From NCBI RefSeq assembly GCF_002939885.1, contig NZ_MDED01000028.1, positions 1 to 56,526 on the forward strand: 56,526 nt of DNA, given 5' to 3'. The stretch comes from Xanthomonas cucurbitae (GTDB lineage: Bacteria; Pseudomonadota; Gammaproteobacteria; Xanthomonadales; Xanthomonadaceae). The position numbers were made by a program, and so were the translations under genes. This document shows positions 11,147 through 21,434 of this stretch, piece after piece. How positions within the stretch are numbered: the stretch's first letter is position 1; each line of letters begins with the position of its first letter. The notes beneath the pieces were generated by a model. That model had not been told where the DNA came from, made no database searches, and was given only the letters and a program-made list of their open reading frames with translations.

Positions 11147-12748
11147 TCATTGCATCGGCTCCTTGCGTGCCGGCAGCAGCGACAACAGCAACAAGGTCAC
11201 TGCCAGCGCCACGTAGGCGCCGACGAACTGCCAGCTGATGACGCGCGCCAGGCCTTGCAGCGACCACGGCAGATAGATGCCGCCACGCGGGTCCACCGAG
11301 TGGATCAACCCGAACAGGGTCAGCCCGGCCGCCACCAGCAGAAATACCGCAGCGCGCCGCAGCCGGCCGTCGATCATCGCCGCCACCGTGGCGATCCACA
11401 GCATTGCAGTGATGATGAAGCCGTTGCCCAGCGCAAAGATCACCGCCAGCTCCGGCAGGCCGTGGCCATCCACCTGCGTGGTCAGCGCCACCAACTGATC
11501 CTGCGCCATCCAGCCCGGCGCCTTGATGGTCAGCAGGTACGCCACCGATGGCAGGAACCCCAGCACCATGGCACCGGCGTGCTGCCGGGGCGTGGCCTGG
11601 AACGCCTGGGTAGTGATGTCGATGGACACATACACGATGATCGGCGCCAGCACCGCCAGTGGCAGCCACTGCACCAACCCGCTGATGATGCCCAGCATGC
11701 CGCCGATGCCGACGAACAGGCCGGTCAGCAGCGTGTAGCCCGAGCGCGCGCCCATGTGCTTGTAGGCGGGCTGGCCGATGTACGGCGTGGTCTGCGCCAC
11801 ACCGCCGCAGACGCCGGCCACCAATGTGGCGAAGGCTTCCACCAGCAAGATGTCGCGGGTGCGGTAATCGTCGCCGGCCGCGCGCGCGCTTTCGCTGACA
11901 TTGATGCCGCCCACCACCATCAACAGGCCGAACGGCAGCAGCAACGGCAGATACGCCACCGTGGCCGGCAACCCCTCGATGAACCCAAGATTCGGCAGTG
12001 GCAGCACGATCTGCGGGGCCGTCCAGGCGGGCACGGTGAAGCCCGGTGCGCCCAGCCCGGCCAGGCCAAGCCCGTAATACAGCACTGTGCCGATCACGAA
12101 GGCCACCAGCACGCCCGGCAATTTGGTCGGCAAGCGGCCCTTGGCCAGCAGCACATACAGCAGCAGGCCCAAGGTGACGAAACCGGCCACCGGCGAGCGC
12201 AGCGTTTCCAGCAGTGGCAGCAGCCCCATCAGCACCAGCGCAATGCCGGCGATGGAGCCGAGCAGTGCGGCGCGGGGCAGCGCCCGGGTCACCGCCTCGC
12301 CCACGAACGACAGCACCAGCTTGAGCAGGCCCATCACCACCAGTGCGGCCATGCCGAGTTTCCAGGTGGCGATCGCCGCCGCCTGCGGGTCCAGCCCCTG
12401 CGCCTTGAAACCGGCAAACGCCGGGCCCAGCACCAGCAGCGCCATGCCGATGCTGGTGGGCGCATCCAGGCCCAATGGCATCGCGGTGACGTCCTGGCGC
12501 CCGGTGCGGGCGGCCAGCCGCCGCGCCATCAAGGTGTAGAGCAGGTTACCCACCAGCACTCCGAACGCGGTGCCGGGGAACATGCGCCCGAACACCACCT
12601 CGGCGGGGAACCCATAGATACCCACCAGCGCCATCGCAATGAAGCCGAGGATGGAGAGATTGTCGACCACCAGGCCGAAAAAGCCATTGAGATCGCCGGC
12701 GACGAACCAGCGCGGCGCGGCCGCAGGATGCGAAGAAGAAGCGGACAT
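11147..12748 (-). CDS. NCS2-like xanthine/uracil-type permease
   Basis: A 533-residue polytopic inner-membrane protein with roughly 12 or more hydrophobic segments. It resembles the NCS2/SulP-fold permeases. It opens RWFVAGDLNGFFGLVVDNLSIL and has a GMALLVLGPAFAGFK helix, a VVGGINVSESARAAGDDYRTRDILLVE loop and a VCGGVAQTTPYIGQPAYKHMGAR segment, the counterpart of the NCS2 substrate motif. The transported molecule is not clear; nucleobase or an anion are possible. The ATG at 12748 starts a soluble serine-rich tail before the first helix. The upstream neighbour is the ATPase/HNH module, which appears inserted beside it. Confidence 0.75.
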   Translation of the reverse strand: MSASSSHPAAAPRWFVAGDLNGFFGLVVDNLSILGFIAMALVGIYGFPAEVVFGRMFPGTAFGVLVGNLLYTLMARRLAARTGRQDVTAMPLGLDAPTSIGMALLVLGPAFAGFKAQGLDPQAAAIATWKLGMAALVVMGLLKLVLSFVGEAVTRALPRAALLGSIAGIALVLMGLLPLLETLRSPVAGFVTLGLLLYVLLAKGRLPTKLPGVLVAFVIGTVLYYGLGLAGLGAPGFTVPAWTAPQIVLPLPNLGFIEGLPATVAYLPLLLPFGLLMVVGGINVSESARAAGDDYRTRDILLVEAFATLVAGVCGGVAQTTPYIGQPAYKHMGARSGYTLLTGLFVGIGGMLGIISGLVQWLPLAVLAPIIVYVSIDITTQAFQATPRQHAGAMVLGFLPSVAYLLTIKAPGWMAQDQLVALTTQVDGHGLPELAVIFALGNGFIITAMLWIATVAAMIDGRLRRAAVFLLVAAGLTLFGLIHSVDPRGGIYLPWSLQGLARVISWQFVGAYVALAVTLLLLSLLPARKEPMQ

Positions 12749-12818
12749 GGAAGGTTGCAAGACGTTGGGACAGACGATGGTAGCCGCTGCTTGGCACACG
12801 CGACAGCAAGGGGGGAGG

Positions 12819-13418
12819 CTACAGCAATCCCTGCCGCTCTGCCTCAGCGTGTACAAAGGGTGAGTATCGCTGCAGGAAGTTTGCAGTGATGTCGCGCTGG
12901 CAATATTCCTGAAAATGCCGTGCGCGCATTTCTCGATTAATCGAATTATCTAGACCAACACGTTCAATTGTCTTGACCACACGCGTCATATCTGCCGCAT
13001 CGATGTCCGAACTCGGATACACCTGCCCAGTCACAAGTTCCAATCTGAACCATCCTGCTGGCAGCACAAACGGGTCAAGAACGTCTTCAAAATCGCACTT
13101 GCGCGCGTTGACAATAGCGCTTGCCAGGCGGAAGTTCATCCACTCGTAGGCCTGCCCAGGCAACTTCGACTTGGCCACAAAATGATCTGCAGTCACACCT
13201 CCCACGGCGCGCTCGATACGGACCGCCAAATAAGCGCAGGTCTGGTTGTACTCGCGGTAAAGGTCATCAAGGCACTCACGCCAGAAAGGACTGAGCGTCT
13301 GTCCCGCAGGCAATGGCACATTTGGATCAATGCGTTTGCGCCGCATTGACCTTATGCCTCGAGTCCGCACCTTGCGCTCGAAGTCACGCGGTTCAAGACG
13401 CGCGTCGACAGGAATCAT
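12819..13418 (-). CDS. HNH-nuclease-like partner protein (PtuB-like), putative defence effector
   Basis: A 199-residue protein coupled to the ATPase gene upstream by a 4-bp ATGA overlap, which is why the ATG at 13418 is chosen over 13427. The central part resembles the HNH endonucleases of Septu/retron-Ec78 systems: CAYLAVRIERAVGG, then VTADHFVAKSKLPGQAYEWMNFRLA, then NARKC. The general-base pair DH (longer-frame residues 81-82), the AYEW/MNFRL core and a downstream N-A-R-K are present. The zinc-ligand pattern CxxC...CNxxKG is degraded to single Cys residues, so it is either a divergent metal-dependent nuclease or an inactivated one. Codons are visibly less GC-rich than in neighbours, suggesting transfer. 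Defence function is inference. Confidence 0.7.
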   Translation of the reverse strand: MIPVDARLEPRDFERKVRTRGIRSMRRKRIDPNVPLPAGQTLSPFWRECLDDLYREYNQTCAYLAVRIERAVGGVTADHFVAKSKLPGQAYEWMNFRLASAIVNARKCDFEDVLDPFVLPAGWFRLELVTGQVYPSSDIDAADMTRVVKTIERVGLDNSINREMRARHFQEYCQRDITANFLQRYSPFVHAEAERQGLL

Positions 13419-14707
13419 GGCAACCATCCCTTTTTCTCGCCCACGAACCGCCAGCGCGCCCAGAAAGGATCAGTATCTCCAAGCACCTTCAGCAAATCAT
13501 TGTGTATTGCTCTCGCGTCCGCCTTGCCAAATCGCTCGCTCCTCATTGCCAGCGCCGCTCGCTCAATCGCATCCTCGGCCTCAATCGAACGCGACGAGCG
13601 GAGGTCGAAGGCCTCGCTGGTCAACCAGTTACCAGCCTCACCACGCAAGACGAATGGACGTTGCTGGAGTACAACAGCCTGATGGTTGCCAGTCGCTTTA
13701 AAGTCCAAGTCAAACCATGCATCCTCGTTTGCATCGAAGACAGGCTCCACCGATGCCATGACGAGAGGAGAATGCGTGGCCGCAATCACCTGTACACCAG
13801 CATTGCTGGCGAGAGACCCCATCACTTCCAGCAGTGCGGCGACAATACGCCTTTGCCACTTGGGATGCAGATGGCACTCGATCTCATCAACCAGGAAGGT
13901 CACCTGACGCGTGGGCTCCCCCCCGATCAGCGCAGTAGCCTGCAAGTGCTCCTCCCAGGTCCAAACCAACAGATAGGCGAGGGCTAAGATGCGGCGAAGT
14001 CCTGCGGATGCGTGCAACACCGGCACGTCCTGTCCATAAGGCATTCGTATCGTCGGAATGTCACGTGCGTCGTCCAGGCTGATACGTGTCAGATGACCCG
14101 GTTCGATAAGGTCCGATGTTGTTGGCGACAAAGAAGAGAGCACCGCCTGAAGGCGATTGAAGGCATCTCCTCGCTCCTTTTGCCAGCTTGCCCAATCGGC
14201 AATCAGGCCGTTACACAACACCCGTCCATCAGAGTCCCTCAAACCATCCCAGATTTCCTGTGTGGAGAATACGTAGGCAGGAGGGCGGTCCTGCACATCC
14301 ACATTCCCCTTCTTACGCCAATAGTTGCGCGCCGGATCCCATGCAGCAAAGCTGCCGTCAGCTTGGGCGTAAAGAACCAATCCAGGATTGACCGGGCGCC
14401 CAGCAGCTCCCGTCCAGGCCTGAGCCTTGCGGTCGAACCTGCTTTCGTAGGTGACGGACTTTGACTTACCGGTCACCGAAAAGATGATCGACGCTGACTT
14501 GTCAGTGTGAGGCTTGGCGGGTAATCCCATAGACAGACGGCGATTCAACTCCCCCGGCCATTTGCGCGTGAGCGACCACCATGCAATGTCCAGTAGGAAG
14601 CTCTTTCCCAGGCCGTTGTCACCGGTCAATAGATTCAAGCGACGGCCAAATGTCAGCTCCATCGAAGGAGCTGGGCCGACATTGCGCAGTGAGAGCTGTT
14701 CGATCAT
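13415..14707 (-). CDS. AAA/ABC-type ATPase of a two-gene ATPase + HNH module (PtuA-like)
   Basis: A 430-residue SMC/RecF-like ATPase. Walker A is GDNGLGKS at residues 29-36. The ABC signature region is HASAGLRRILALAYLL at about 232-247. Walker B is VTFLVDEIECHLHP at 269-281, with the catalytic DE. The switch histidine is in IAATHSPLVMAS at 308-319. This is the architecture of OLD/PtuA-type ATPases that pair with a nuclease in phage defence. It is the first gene of the unit, and its stop overlaps the start of the HNH gene. Both genes have lower GC and mixed codon use compared with flanking housekeeping genes, pointing to horizontal acquisition. No TOPRIM domain is seen. The ATPase assignment is secure; the defence role is inferred. 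Confidence 0.85.
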   Translation of the reverse strand: MIEQLSLRNVGPAPSMELTFGRRLNLLTGDNGLGKSFLLDIAWWSLTRKWPGELNRRLSMGLPAKPHTDKSASIIFSVTGKSKSVTYESRFDRKAQAWTGAAGRPVNPGLVLYAQADGSFAAWDPARNYWRKKGNVDVQDRPPAYVFSTQEIWDGLRDSDGRVLCNGLIADWASWQKERGDAFNRLQAVLSSLSPTTSDLIEPGHLTRISLDDARDIPTIRMPYGQDVPVLHASAGLRRILALAYLLVWTWEEHLQATALIGGEPTRQVTFLVDEIECHLHPKWQRRIVAALLEVMGSLASNAGVQVIAATHSPLVMASVEPVFDANEDAWFDLDFKATGNHQAVVLQQRPFVLRGEAGNWLTSEAFDLRSSRSIEAEDAIERAALAMRSERFGKADARAIHNDLLKVLGDTDPFWARWRFVGEKKGWLP

Positions 14708-14792
14708 GGGGCGAGTTTACCGTTTCCGCCGAGTTTGCTCGCCCACCTCAGAGCCGAAGCCGAGGCGGTGGATCGAACTGCGGACCGCCGAT

Positions 14793-15266
14793 TCAGAACG
14801 ACACCTCCACCGCCTGCCGCGCCCACAACACCGACTGGTGCCCGGTGGCCTGCTTCCAGGCCAGCCGGATCGCCTCGATGTCGTTGCGCCGCTGCGGGGT
14901 GTCTTCATGCAGGATCACCAGCACCTTGGTGCCCAGCCTGTTCGGCTCCTTGGCGCCGCGAAACAGCCACTGGCCGTAGGCATCGAACACGGTCAACCCG
15001 TCCGGGAAGCGCGGGGTCACTTCCTTGTCCAGAAACGCGCGCCACTGTGCCTCGCCGATGGTGCGGGTCTGCGGGCGGTCGGCCGGGCCAGTTTCCTCGC
15101 CCACGCCGAAATACAACTCGCTACGCACCCAACCGTGCGCCGCAGCCGGCCGCGCCGCATCGCCCTGCAGGCTGGCGGTAGTCGAGGCGGGTGCGCCGAC
15201 GGGCGTGGTCGCGCAGGCGTTCAGGGCCAGCATGGCGGCAAGCAGGCAGGACGGCAGCAACTTCAT
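14793..15266 (-). CDS. DUF3574 lipoprotein
   Basis: A 157-residue predicted lipoprotein: MKLLPSCLLAAMLALNAC is a signal peptide with lipobox LNAC. The mature domain matches the DUF3574 pattern with SELYFGVG, then WRAFLDKEVTPRFPDGLTVFDAYGQW, and a final VLWARQAVEVSF. The function is unknown; a periplasmic role is likely. The start at 15266 places a Lys directly before the hydrophobic core; a start four codons earlier (15278) is possible. It is separate from the ATPase/HNH module by 85 bp and has host-like codon use. Confidence 0.78.
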   Translation of the reverse strand: MKLLPSCLLAAMLALNACATTPVGAPASTTASLQGDAARPAAAHGWVRSELYFGVGEETGPADRPQTRTIGEAQWRAFLDKEVTPRFPDGLTVFDAYGQWLFRGAKEPNRLGTKVLVILHEDTPQRRNDIEAIRLAWKQATGHQSVLWARQAVEVSF

Positions 15267-15472
15267 CGACTTCTCCACAACGGGTTAGGGGGCAGGCTCA
15301 TGCGCTCCGGGCATCAGCTGATACTGGAATGCGCGCACTGTGCCATCTCGCACAGGCCTGAACAACGCGATAATATCTCTCCATCCGGATGAATGTGGAC
15401 CATCCCATCCCTTCGCGCGCCGCCAGGCCGGATGCCACCACGCGGCGTATTGCAGTTGCAGGAGTAAAGAGC

Positions 15473-17908
15473 ATGACCCGTCCCACCCTTTCGGTGATCG
15501 GCCTGGCCGTGGCCACGGTGTTGAGCGCCAACGCGCAGGCCCAGCAGGCCGATGCCGGTGCCACCACCCTGGACACCGTGATCGTCACCGGCACCCGCGC
15601 CAGTGACCGCACCGTGCTGGAATCGACCGTGCCGGTGGACGTGCTCACCGCCGAAGACATTCGCAAGGCCGGCGTGGTCAATGGCGAGCTGGGCAGCGCG
15701 CTGCAGGCGCTGCTGCCCTCGTTCAACTTCCCGCGCCAGTCCAACTCCGGCGGCGCCGACCATATCCGCGCCGCACAGCTGCGTGGGCTCTCGCCCGATC
15801 AGGTGCTGGTGCTGGTCAACGGCAAGCGCCGCCACACCTCGGCGCTGGTCAATACCGACAGCAAGATCGGCAAGGGCACCACGCCGGTGGACTTCAATTC
15901 CATCCCCATCAACGCGATCAAGCGCATCGAAGTGCTGCGCGACGGTGCCGGCGCGCAGTACGGCTCGGATGCGATTGCCGGCGTCATCAACGTGATTCTG
16001 GACGACAACCCTGGACGCGGCGAGCTGGAAGCCAGCTTCGGCGCCTACAACACCGACGTCAAGCCGATCGACCGCCGCGTGACCGACGGCCAGACCAGCT
16101 ACGCCAGCGCCAAGGTCGGCTCGCTGCTGGGCGATGACGGCGGCTTCTTCAAGGTAGGCCTGGAACTGAAGAACCGCGAGGCGACCAACCGCGCCGGCTT
16201 CGACCAGATCCCGCCGTTCGAGGAACAGACCCCGGCCAATCTGGCCCTGGCCGGCCGGCGCAACTACGTGCTCGGCGATGGCGCCACCAAGGGGCTGAAC
16301 GCCTGGCTCAACACCCAGGTACCCTTCAGCGCCACCGGCGAGTTCTATGGCTTTGCCACCTACAACCAGCGCGACACCGAAGGCGCCAACTACTTCCGCT
16401 ACCCGGACAGCAGCGCCAACTGGCGCGAGCTCTACCCCAACGGCTATCGGCCGATTTCCGAAGGCGAGAACCGCGACCTGCAGATCGTGGCCGGCGCGCG
16501 CGGGCAATGGGGTCAGTGGGATTACGACGCCAGCGTCAACCATGGCCGCAACGACTTCACCTACCGGCTGCGCAATTCGCTCAACGCCTCGCTGGGGCCC
16601 ACCAGCACCACGCGCTTCAAGACCGGCGATTTCGCCTTCGCGCAGACCGTGGGTAACCTTGATCTGACCCGCGTGTTCAATGCCGCCGGCGCCACCCACA
16701 CCTTCGGCACCGGTGCTGAATTCCGCCGCGAGCAATACCGCACCCACGCCGGCGACCCGGCCAGCTATGCGGCCGGCCCGTTCACCGATCGCCCCACCGG
16801 CTCGCAGGCCGGCGGCGGGCTCACCCCGCAGGACGAAGCCGATCTGTCGCGCAACGTCGCCAGCGCCTATGCCAACGTGTCCAGCCAGTTCGGCGACAAA
16901 TTCTCCACCGACCTGGCCGGCCGCTACGAGCATTACCAGGACTTCGGCAGCCAATGGACCGGCAAGCTGGCCGCACGCTACGCCTTCGCCCCGGCGTTCG
17001 CATTGCGTGGCGCCATCTCCAACAACGTGCGCGCGCCCTCGCTCAGCCAGATCGGTTACGAAGCCACCTCCACCGGCTATGACGCCGCCGGCCGGCTGAC
17101 CCAGGGCCGCCTGCTGTCGGTCAACAACCCGATCGCGCGTGCGCTCGGCGCCACCGATCTGAAGCCGGAAAAGTCGGTCAACTACAGCCTGGGCTTCACC
17201 AGCCAGCTGGGCGATCACTTCGACCTGTCGCTGGATTTCTTCCAGATCGATATCGACGACCGCATTGCGTTGTCCGAAGACATCACCGGCGATGCGTTGA
17301 CCGCTTTCGTGCAGCAGAACTTCGGCGTACCCGGTGTGCAGAGCGCCAGCTACTTCCTCAACGCCGCCGATACCCGCACCCGCGGCGCCGAGCTGGTGGC
17401 CAACTGGCGCCAGTACGCTTTCGGCGGCGACCTGCTGCTGACCGGCACCTACAGCTATGCCAAGACCGAGCTGGAAAACATCATCGCCACCCCGGCGCAG
17501 GTGCTGGCGCTCAACCCGGACTACGTGCTGTTCGGCGTGGAAGAAAGCAATACGCTCACCGATGCCGCACCGCGCACGCGCGCGGCGCTGGCCGCCAACT
17601 GGAGCAACCAGCACTGGAATCTGCAGACCCGCGTCAACCGCTATGGCAACGCCACCCGCGTGTTCGACTTTGGCGGCGGCTTCGTTCCCCGCCAGACCTA
17701 TGGCGCCGAATGGCAGCTGGACCTGGAAGCCGAATACCACCTGGGCACGCAGTGGACGCTGGCCATTGGCGGGCAGAACATCCTGGACAACTATCCGGAC
17801 CGTTCCATCGACGATATCGCCTACTTCGGCAACCTGCCCTACGACGTGCTCTCGCCGGTGGGCAGCAATGGCGCGTACTGGTATGGACGGGTGCGCTACA
17901 GCTTTTGA
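15473..17908 (+). CDS. TonB-dependent outer-membrane receptor
   Basis: An 811-residue receptor: signal peptide (MTRPTLSVIGLAVATVLSANAQA), TonB-box-like DTVIVTGTRASD, and a plug domain with LRGLSPDQVLVLVNGKRRHTSALVN and IKRIEVLRDGAGAQYGSDAIAGVINVIL. The large beta-barrel ends GAYWYGRVRYSF. The plug type is that of the Xanthomonas TBDR subgroup often linked to plant carbohydrate or iron uptake, but the substrate is not evident and no CUT-type enzyme genes are adjacent. The ATG at 15473 has AGGAG nine bases upstream; the longer frame to 15389 would bury the signal peptide. A GC-rich hairpin follows the stop. Confidence 0.9.
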   Translation: MTRPTLSVIGLAVATVLSANAQAQQADAGATTLDTVIVTGTRASDRTVLESTVPVDVLTAEDIRKAGVVNGELGSALQALLPSFNFPRQSNSGGADHIRAAQLRGLSPDQVLVLVNGKRRHTSALVNTDSKIGKGTTPVDFNSIPINAIKRIEVLRDGAGAQYGSDAIAGVINVILDDNPGRGELEASFGAYNTDVKPIDRRVTDGQTSYASAKVGSLLGDDGGFFKVGLELKNREATNRAGFDQIPPFEEQTPANLALAGRRNYVLGDGATKGLNAWLNTQVPFSATGEFYGFATYNQRDTEGANYFRYPDSSANWRELYPNGYRPISEGENRDLQIVAGARGQWGQWDYDASVNHGRNDFTYRLRNSLNASLGPTSTTRFKTGDFAFAQTVGNLDLTRVFNAAGATHTFGTGAEFRREQYRTHAGDPASYAAGPFTDRPTGSQAGGGLTPQDEADLSRNVASAYANVSSQFGDKFSTDLAGRYEHYQDFGSQWTGKLAARYAFAPAFALRGAISNNVRAPSLSQIGYEATSTGYDAAGRLTQGRLLSVNNPIARALGATDLKPEKSVNYSLGFTSQLGDHFDLSLDFFQIDIDDRIALSEDITGDALTAFVQQNFGVPGVQSASYFLNAADTRTRGAELVANWRQYAFGGDLLLTGTYSYAKTELENIIATPAQVLALNPDYVLFGVEESNTLTDAAPRTRAALAANWSNQHWNLQTRVNRYGNATRVFDFGGGFVPRQTYGAEWQLDLEAEYHLGTQWTLAIGGQNILDNYPDRSIDDIAYFGNLPYDVLSPVGSNGAYWYGRVRYSF

Positions 17909-17939
17909 GCTGCAGCGCAGGACTGCATAGCGTGACGTC

Positions 17940-17960
17940 GGCCCTGCCGCTGGCAGGGCC
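17940..17960. terminator. Hairpin between convergent TonB receptor and asdA genes
   Basis: A perfect inverted repeat GGCCCTGCC-GCT-GGCAGGGCC lies between two convergent genes. There is no U-tract, so it is a probable but not certain terminator or stabilising hairpin. Confidence 0.5.
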
Positions 17961-17969
17961 GATGCATCG

Positions 17970-19568
<1,599 letters not shown>

Positions 19569-19576
19569 CTAGGATG

Positions 19577-21262
19577 TCAAACCAAACCGACGATCAAAGG
19601 CCCGAGCAACGTCAGGAACACGTTGGCGAGCGCATAAGTGATTGCGAATGGGACGGTTGGCACCGAGCTTGCGGTCTTGTCGAGCACGGCGCCGATCGCG
19701 GGATTGGCGCTGCGCGAGCCGCTGAGCGCGCCGGCGAACAGGGCGACATTGCGATAGCCCAGTACATAACGCCCGAAGAGCATCGACAGCAGCAGGGGCA
19801 ACAAGGTGACGACGATGCCGAGCACGAAGATCTTGATGCCATGCTGCTGGATCGCGCCAAGCGCCTGCTTGCCGGAGTTCAGGCCAATCACCACGACGAA
19901 CGCGGCCAGGCCGAAGTCCTGCAGCAACTGGCCTGCAGCGGGCGGCAGCGCACCGACGATCGGGCGCTTGGCGCGCAACCAGCCAAACAGCAGACCCGAC
20001 AGCAGAACGCCACCACCGGCGCCCAGGGTGAGCGGAATGCCGCCGACGTCGGCGACCAGCAGGCCGACCAGCAAACCGACCACGATGCCCGCGCCCATAT
20101 AGACGAAGTCGGTCTTGTCGTCGCCCGCCAGTGGATAGCCAGCCTCGCGCACGGCGCGCGCAGTATCCGAATCGGCACCATAGATCGTCACCACGTCGCC
20201 GTGCATCATCTGCGTCTGTGGCAGCACCGGCAACGGGCGCCCCATGCGCATCACCGACGCGACATACACGCCGTGGCGCATTACCGGATCGACCGCAGCC
20301 TTGATCTGCGCAATGGTCATGCGATTCATTCCCTGACGCGTGAACACTGCTTGGCGCGACCGCATCACCAATGGCGTCCCTGCGAACGCGGGCAGTTCCG
20401 GGCCAATCCGTTCCGCCGCGTCCACCACCTTCTCGCGGCGGCCGATTGCCACGACCACGTCGCCCGATTCCAGGCGCGGATTCTCGGCCGGATCGAGCAG
20501 GTCGCCGCCGCGAATCACCCGTTCGATGGTCAACGCGTCGTCGGCACCGTCCTCGATCTCCCGCACCCGCAGGCCGGCGGCGGCGTCAACCCGGTAGGCA
20601 CGTCCGACCAAGGCCGGCAGCGCACTCTCCATCCCGGCACCGGTGACCGGCGCATCACCGCGCAGGCACTCCTCTTGCTGCTGCGCGGATTGGCGCAGGT
20701 CCTGTTTCATGAAGCGTGGCAGGATGTTGGCGCACACGATGATCGCGCCCAACGAACCGAACACGTAGGTCACCGCGTAGCCGATCGCCACGTTGGCCTG
20801 CAACGCCGCGATCTGATCGGACGGCAGCGGCAGGCGCGCGATCGCATCGCCGGCGATGCCGATGATCGCCGATTGCGTCAGCGCGCCACCGGCCAGGCCG
20901 GCGGCGAGGCCCTTGTCGAGTTGGAACCATTTCGCAAGTGCCAGCACCGTCGCCAGCGACACCACGGCGAGGAACCCGGCCAGCACGACTTCCTTGATGC
21001 TGGATCTGTTGAGCGAGCTGAAGAACTGCGGACCACTGTTGTAGCCAACCGCATAGATGAACAGCGCGAACATGATCGCCTTGACACCATCGTCGATCGA
21101 GATGCCGATCTGGCTCACGCATACCGCCACCAGTAGCGAGCCGGCGATACCGCCCAATTGGAACCGCCCGAACGTGATCCTGCCGATCGCGTAACCGATG
21201 GCAAGCGTCAGGAAGATTGCCGCCTCGGGCGAGCGGGTGAACACCTCATGGAGCCACATCAT
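19577..21262 (-). CDS. aspT: Aspartate:alanine antiporter AspT
   Basis: A 561-residue inner-membrane exchanger of the AAE family. Two blocks of hydrophobic helices (residues about 10-175 and 400-560) flank a soluble region with two RCK_C-like domains (for example GLRVREIEDGADDALTIERVI). It swaps external aspartate for internal alanine; combined with decarboxylation this produces a proton motive force and consumes protons. The first of two tandem ATGs at 21262/21259 follows AAGGAGG with ideal spacing. It sits directly upstream of asdA, the classic two-gene module. With asdA interrupted, the antiporter would lack its metabolic partner. Confidence 0.9.
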   Translation of the reverse strand: MMWLHEVFTRSPEAAIFLTLAIGYAIGRITFGRFQLGGIAGSLLVAVCVSQIGISIDDGVKAIMFALFIYAVGYNSGPQFFSSLNRSSIKEVVLAGFLAVVSLATVLALAKWFQLDKGLAAGLAGGALTQSAIIGIAGDAIARLPLPSDQIAALQANVAIGYAVTYVFGSLGAIIVCANILPRFMKQDLRQSAQQQEECLRGDAPVTGAGMESALPALVGRAYRVDAAAGLRVREIEDGADDALTIERVIRGGDLLDPAENPRLESGDVVVAIGRREKVVDAAERIGPELPAFAGTPLVMRSRQAVFTRQGMNRMTIAQIKAAVDPVMRHGVYVASVMRMGRPLPVLPQTQMMHGDVVTIYGADSDTARAVREAGYPLAGDDKTDFVYMGAGIVVGLLVGLLVADVGGIPLTLGAGGGVLLSGLLFGWLRAKRPIVGALPPAAGQLLQDFGLAAFVVVIGLNSGKQALGAIQQHGIKIFVLGIVVTLLPLLLSMLFGRYVLGYRNVALFAGALSGSRSANPAIGAVLDKTASSVPTVPFAITYALANVFLTLLGPLIVGLV

Positions 21263-21434
21263 CGAAAACCTCCTTGGCACGGCAGAGTGAAACCCCAGCA
21301 TCCCTGTCCCCAGACGGCAACAGGAACCAGGGCGCTGGACGCATCCTGGATAGGGCGCCGCCACACCGGCGGCGGTGCGATGCGTTCAGGGCATCGCGGG
21401 GACGCGTGCGTCCAAACGGGAATGGAAAAAGCGC

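Noticed and set aside
10880..12889. Plus-strand 669-codon frame rich in Gln/His/Arg opposite the permease
   Set aside because: Composition typical of antisense frames of a membrane protein; no ribosome-binding site or domain.
15314..17740. Minus-strand 808-codon frame opposite the TonB receptor
   Set aside because: Val/Gly/Ala-rich antisense shadow; the plus strand has the family motifs and a ribosome-binding site.
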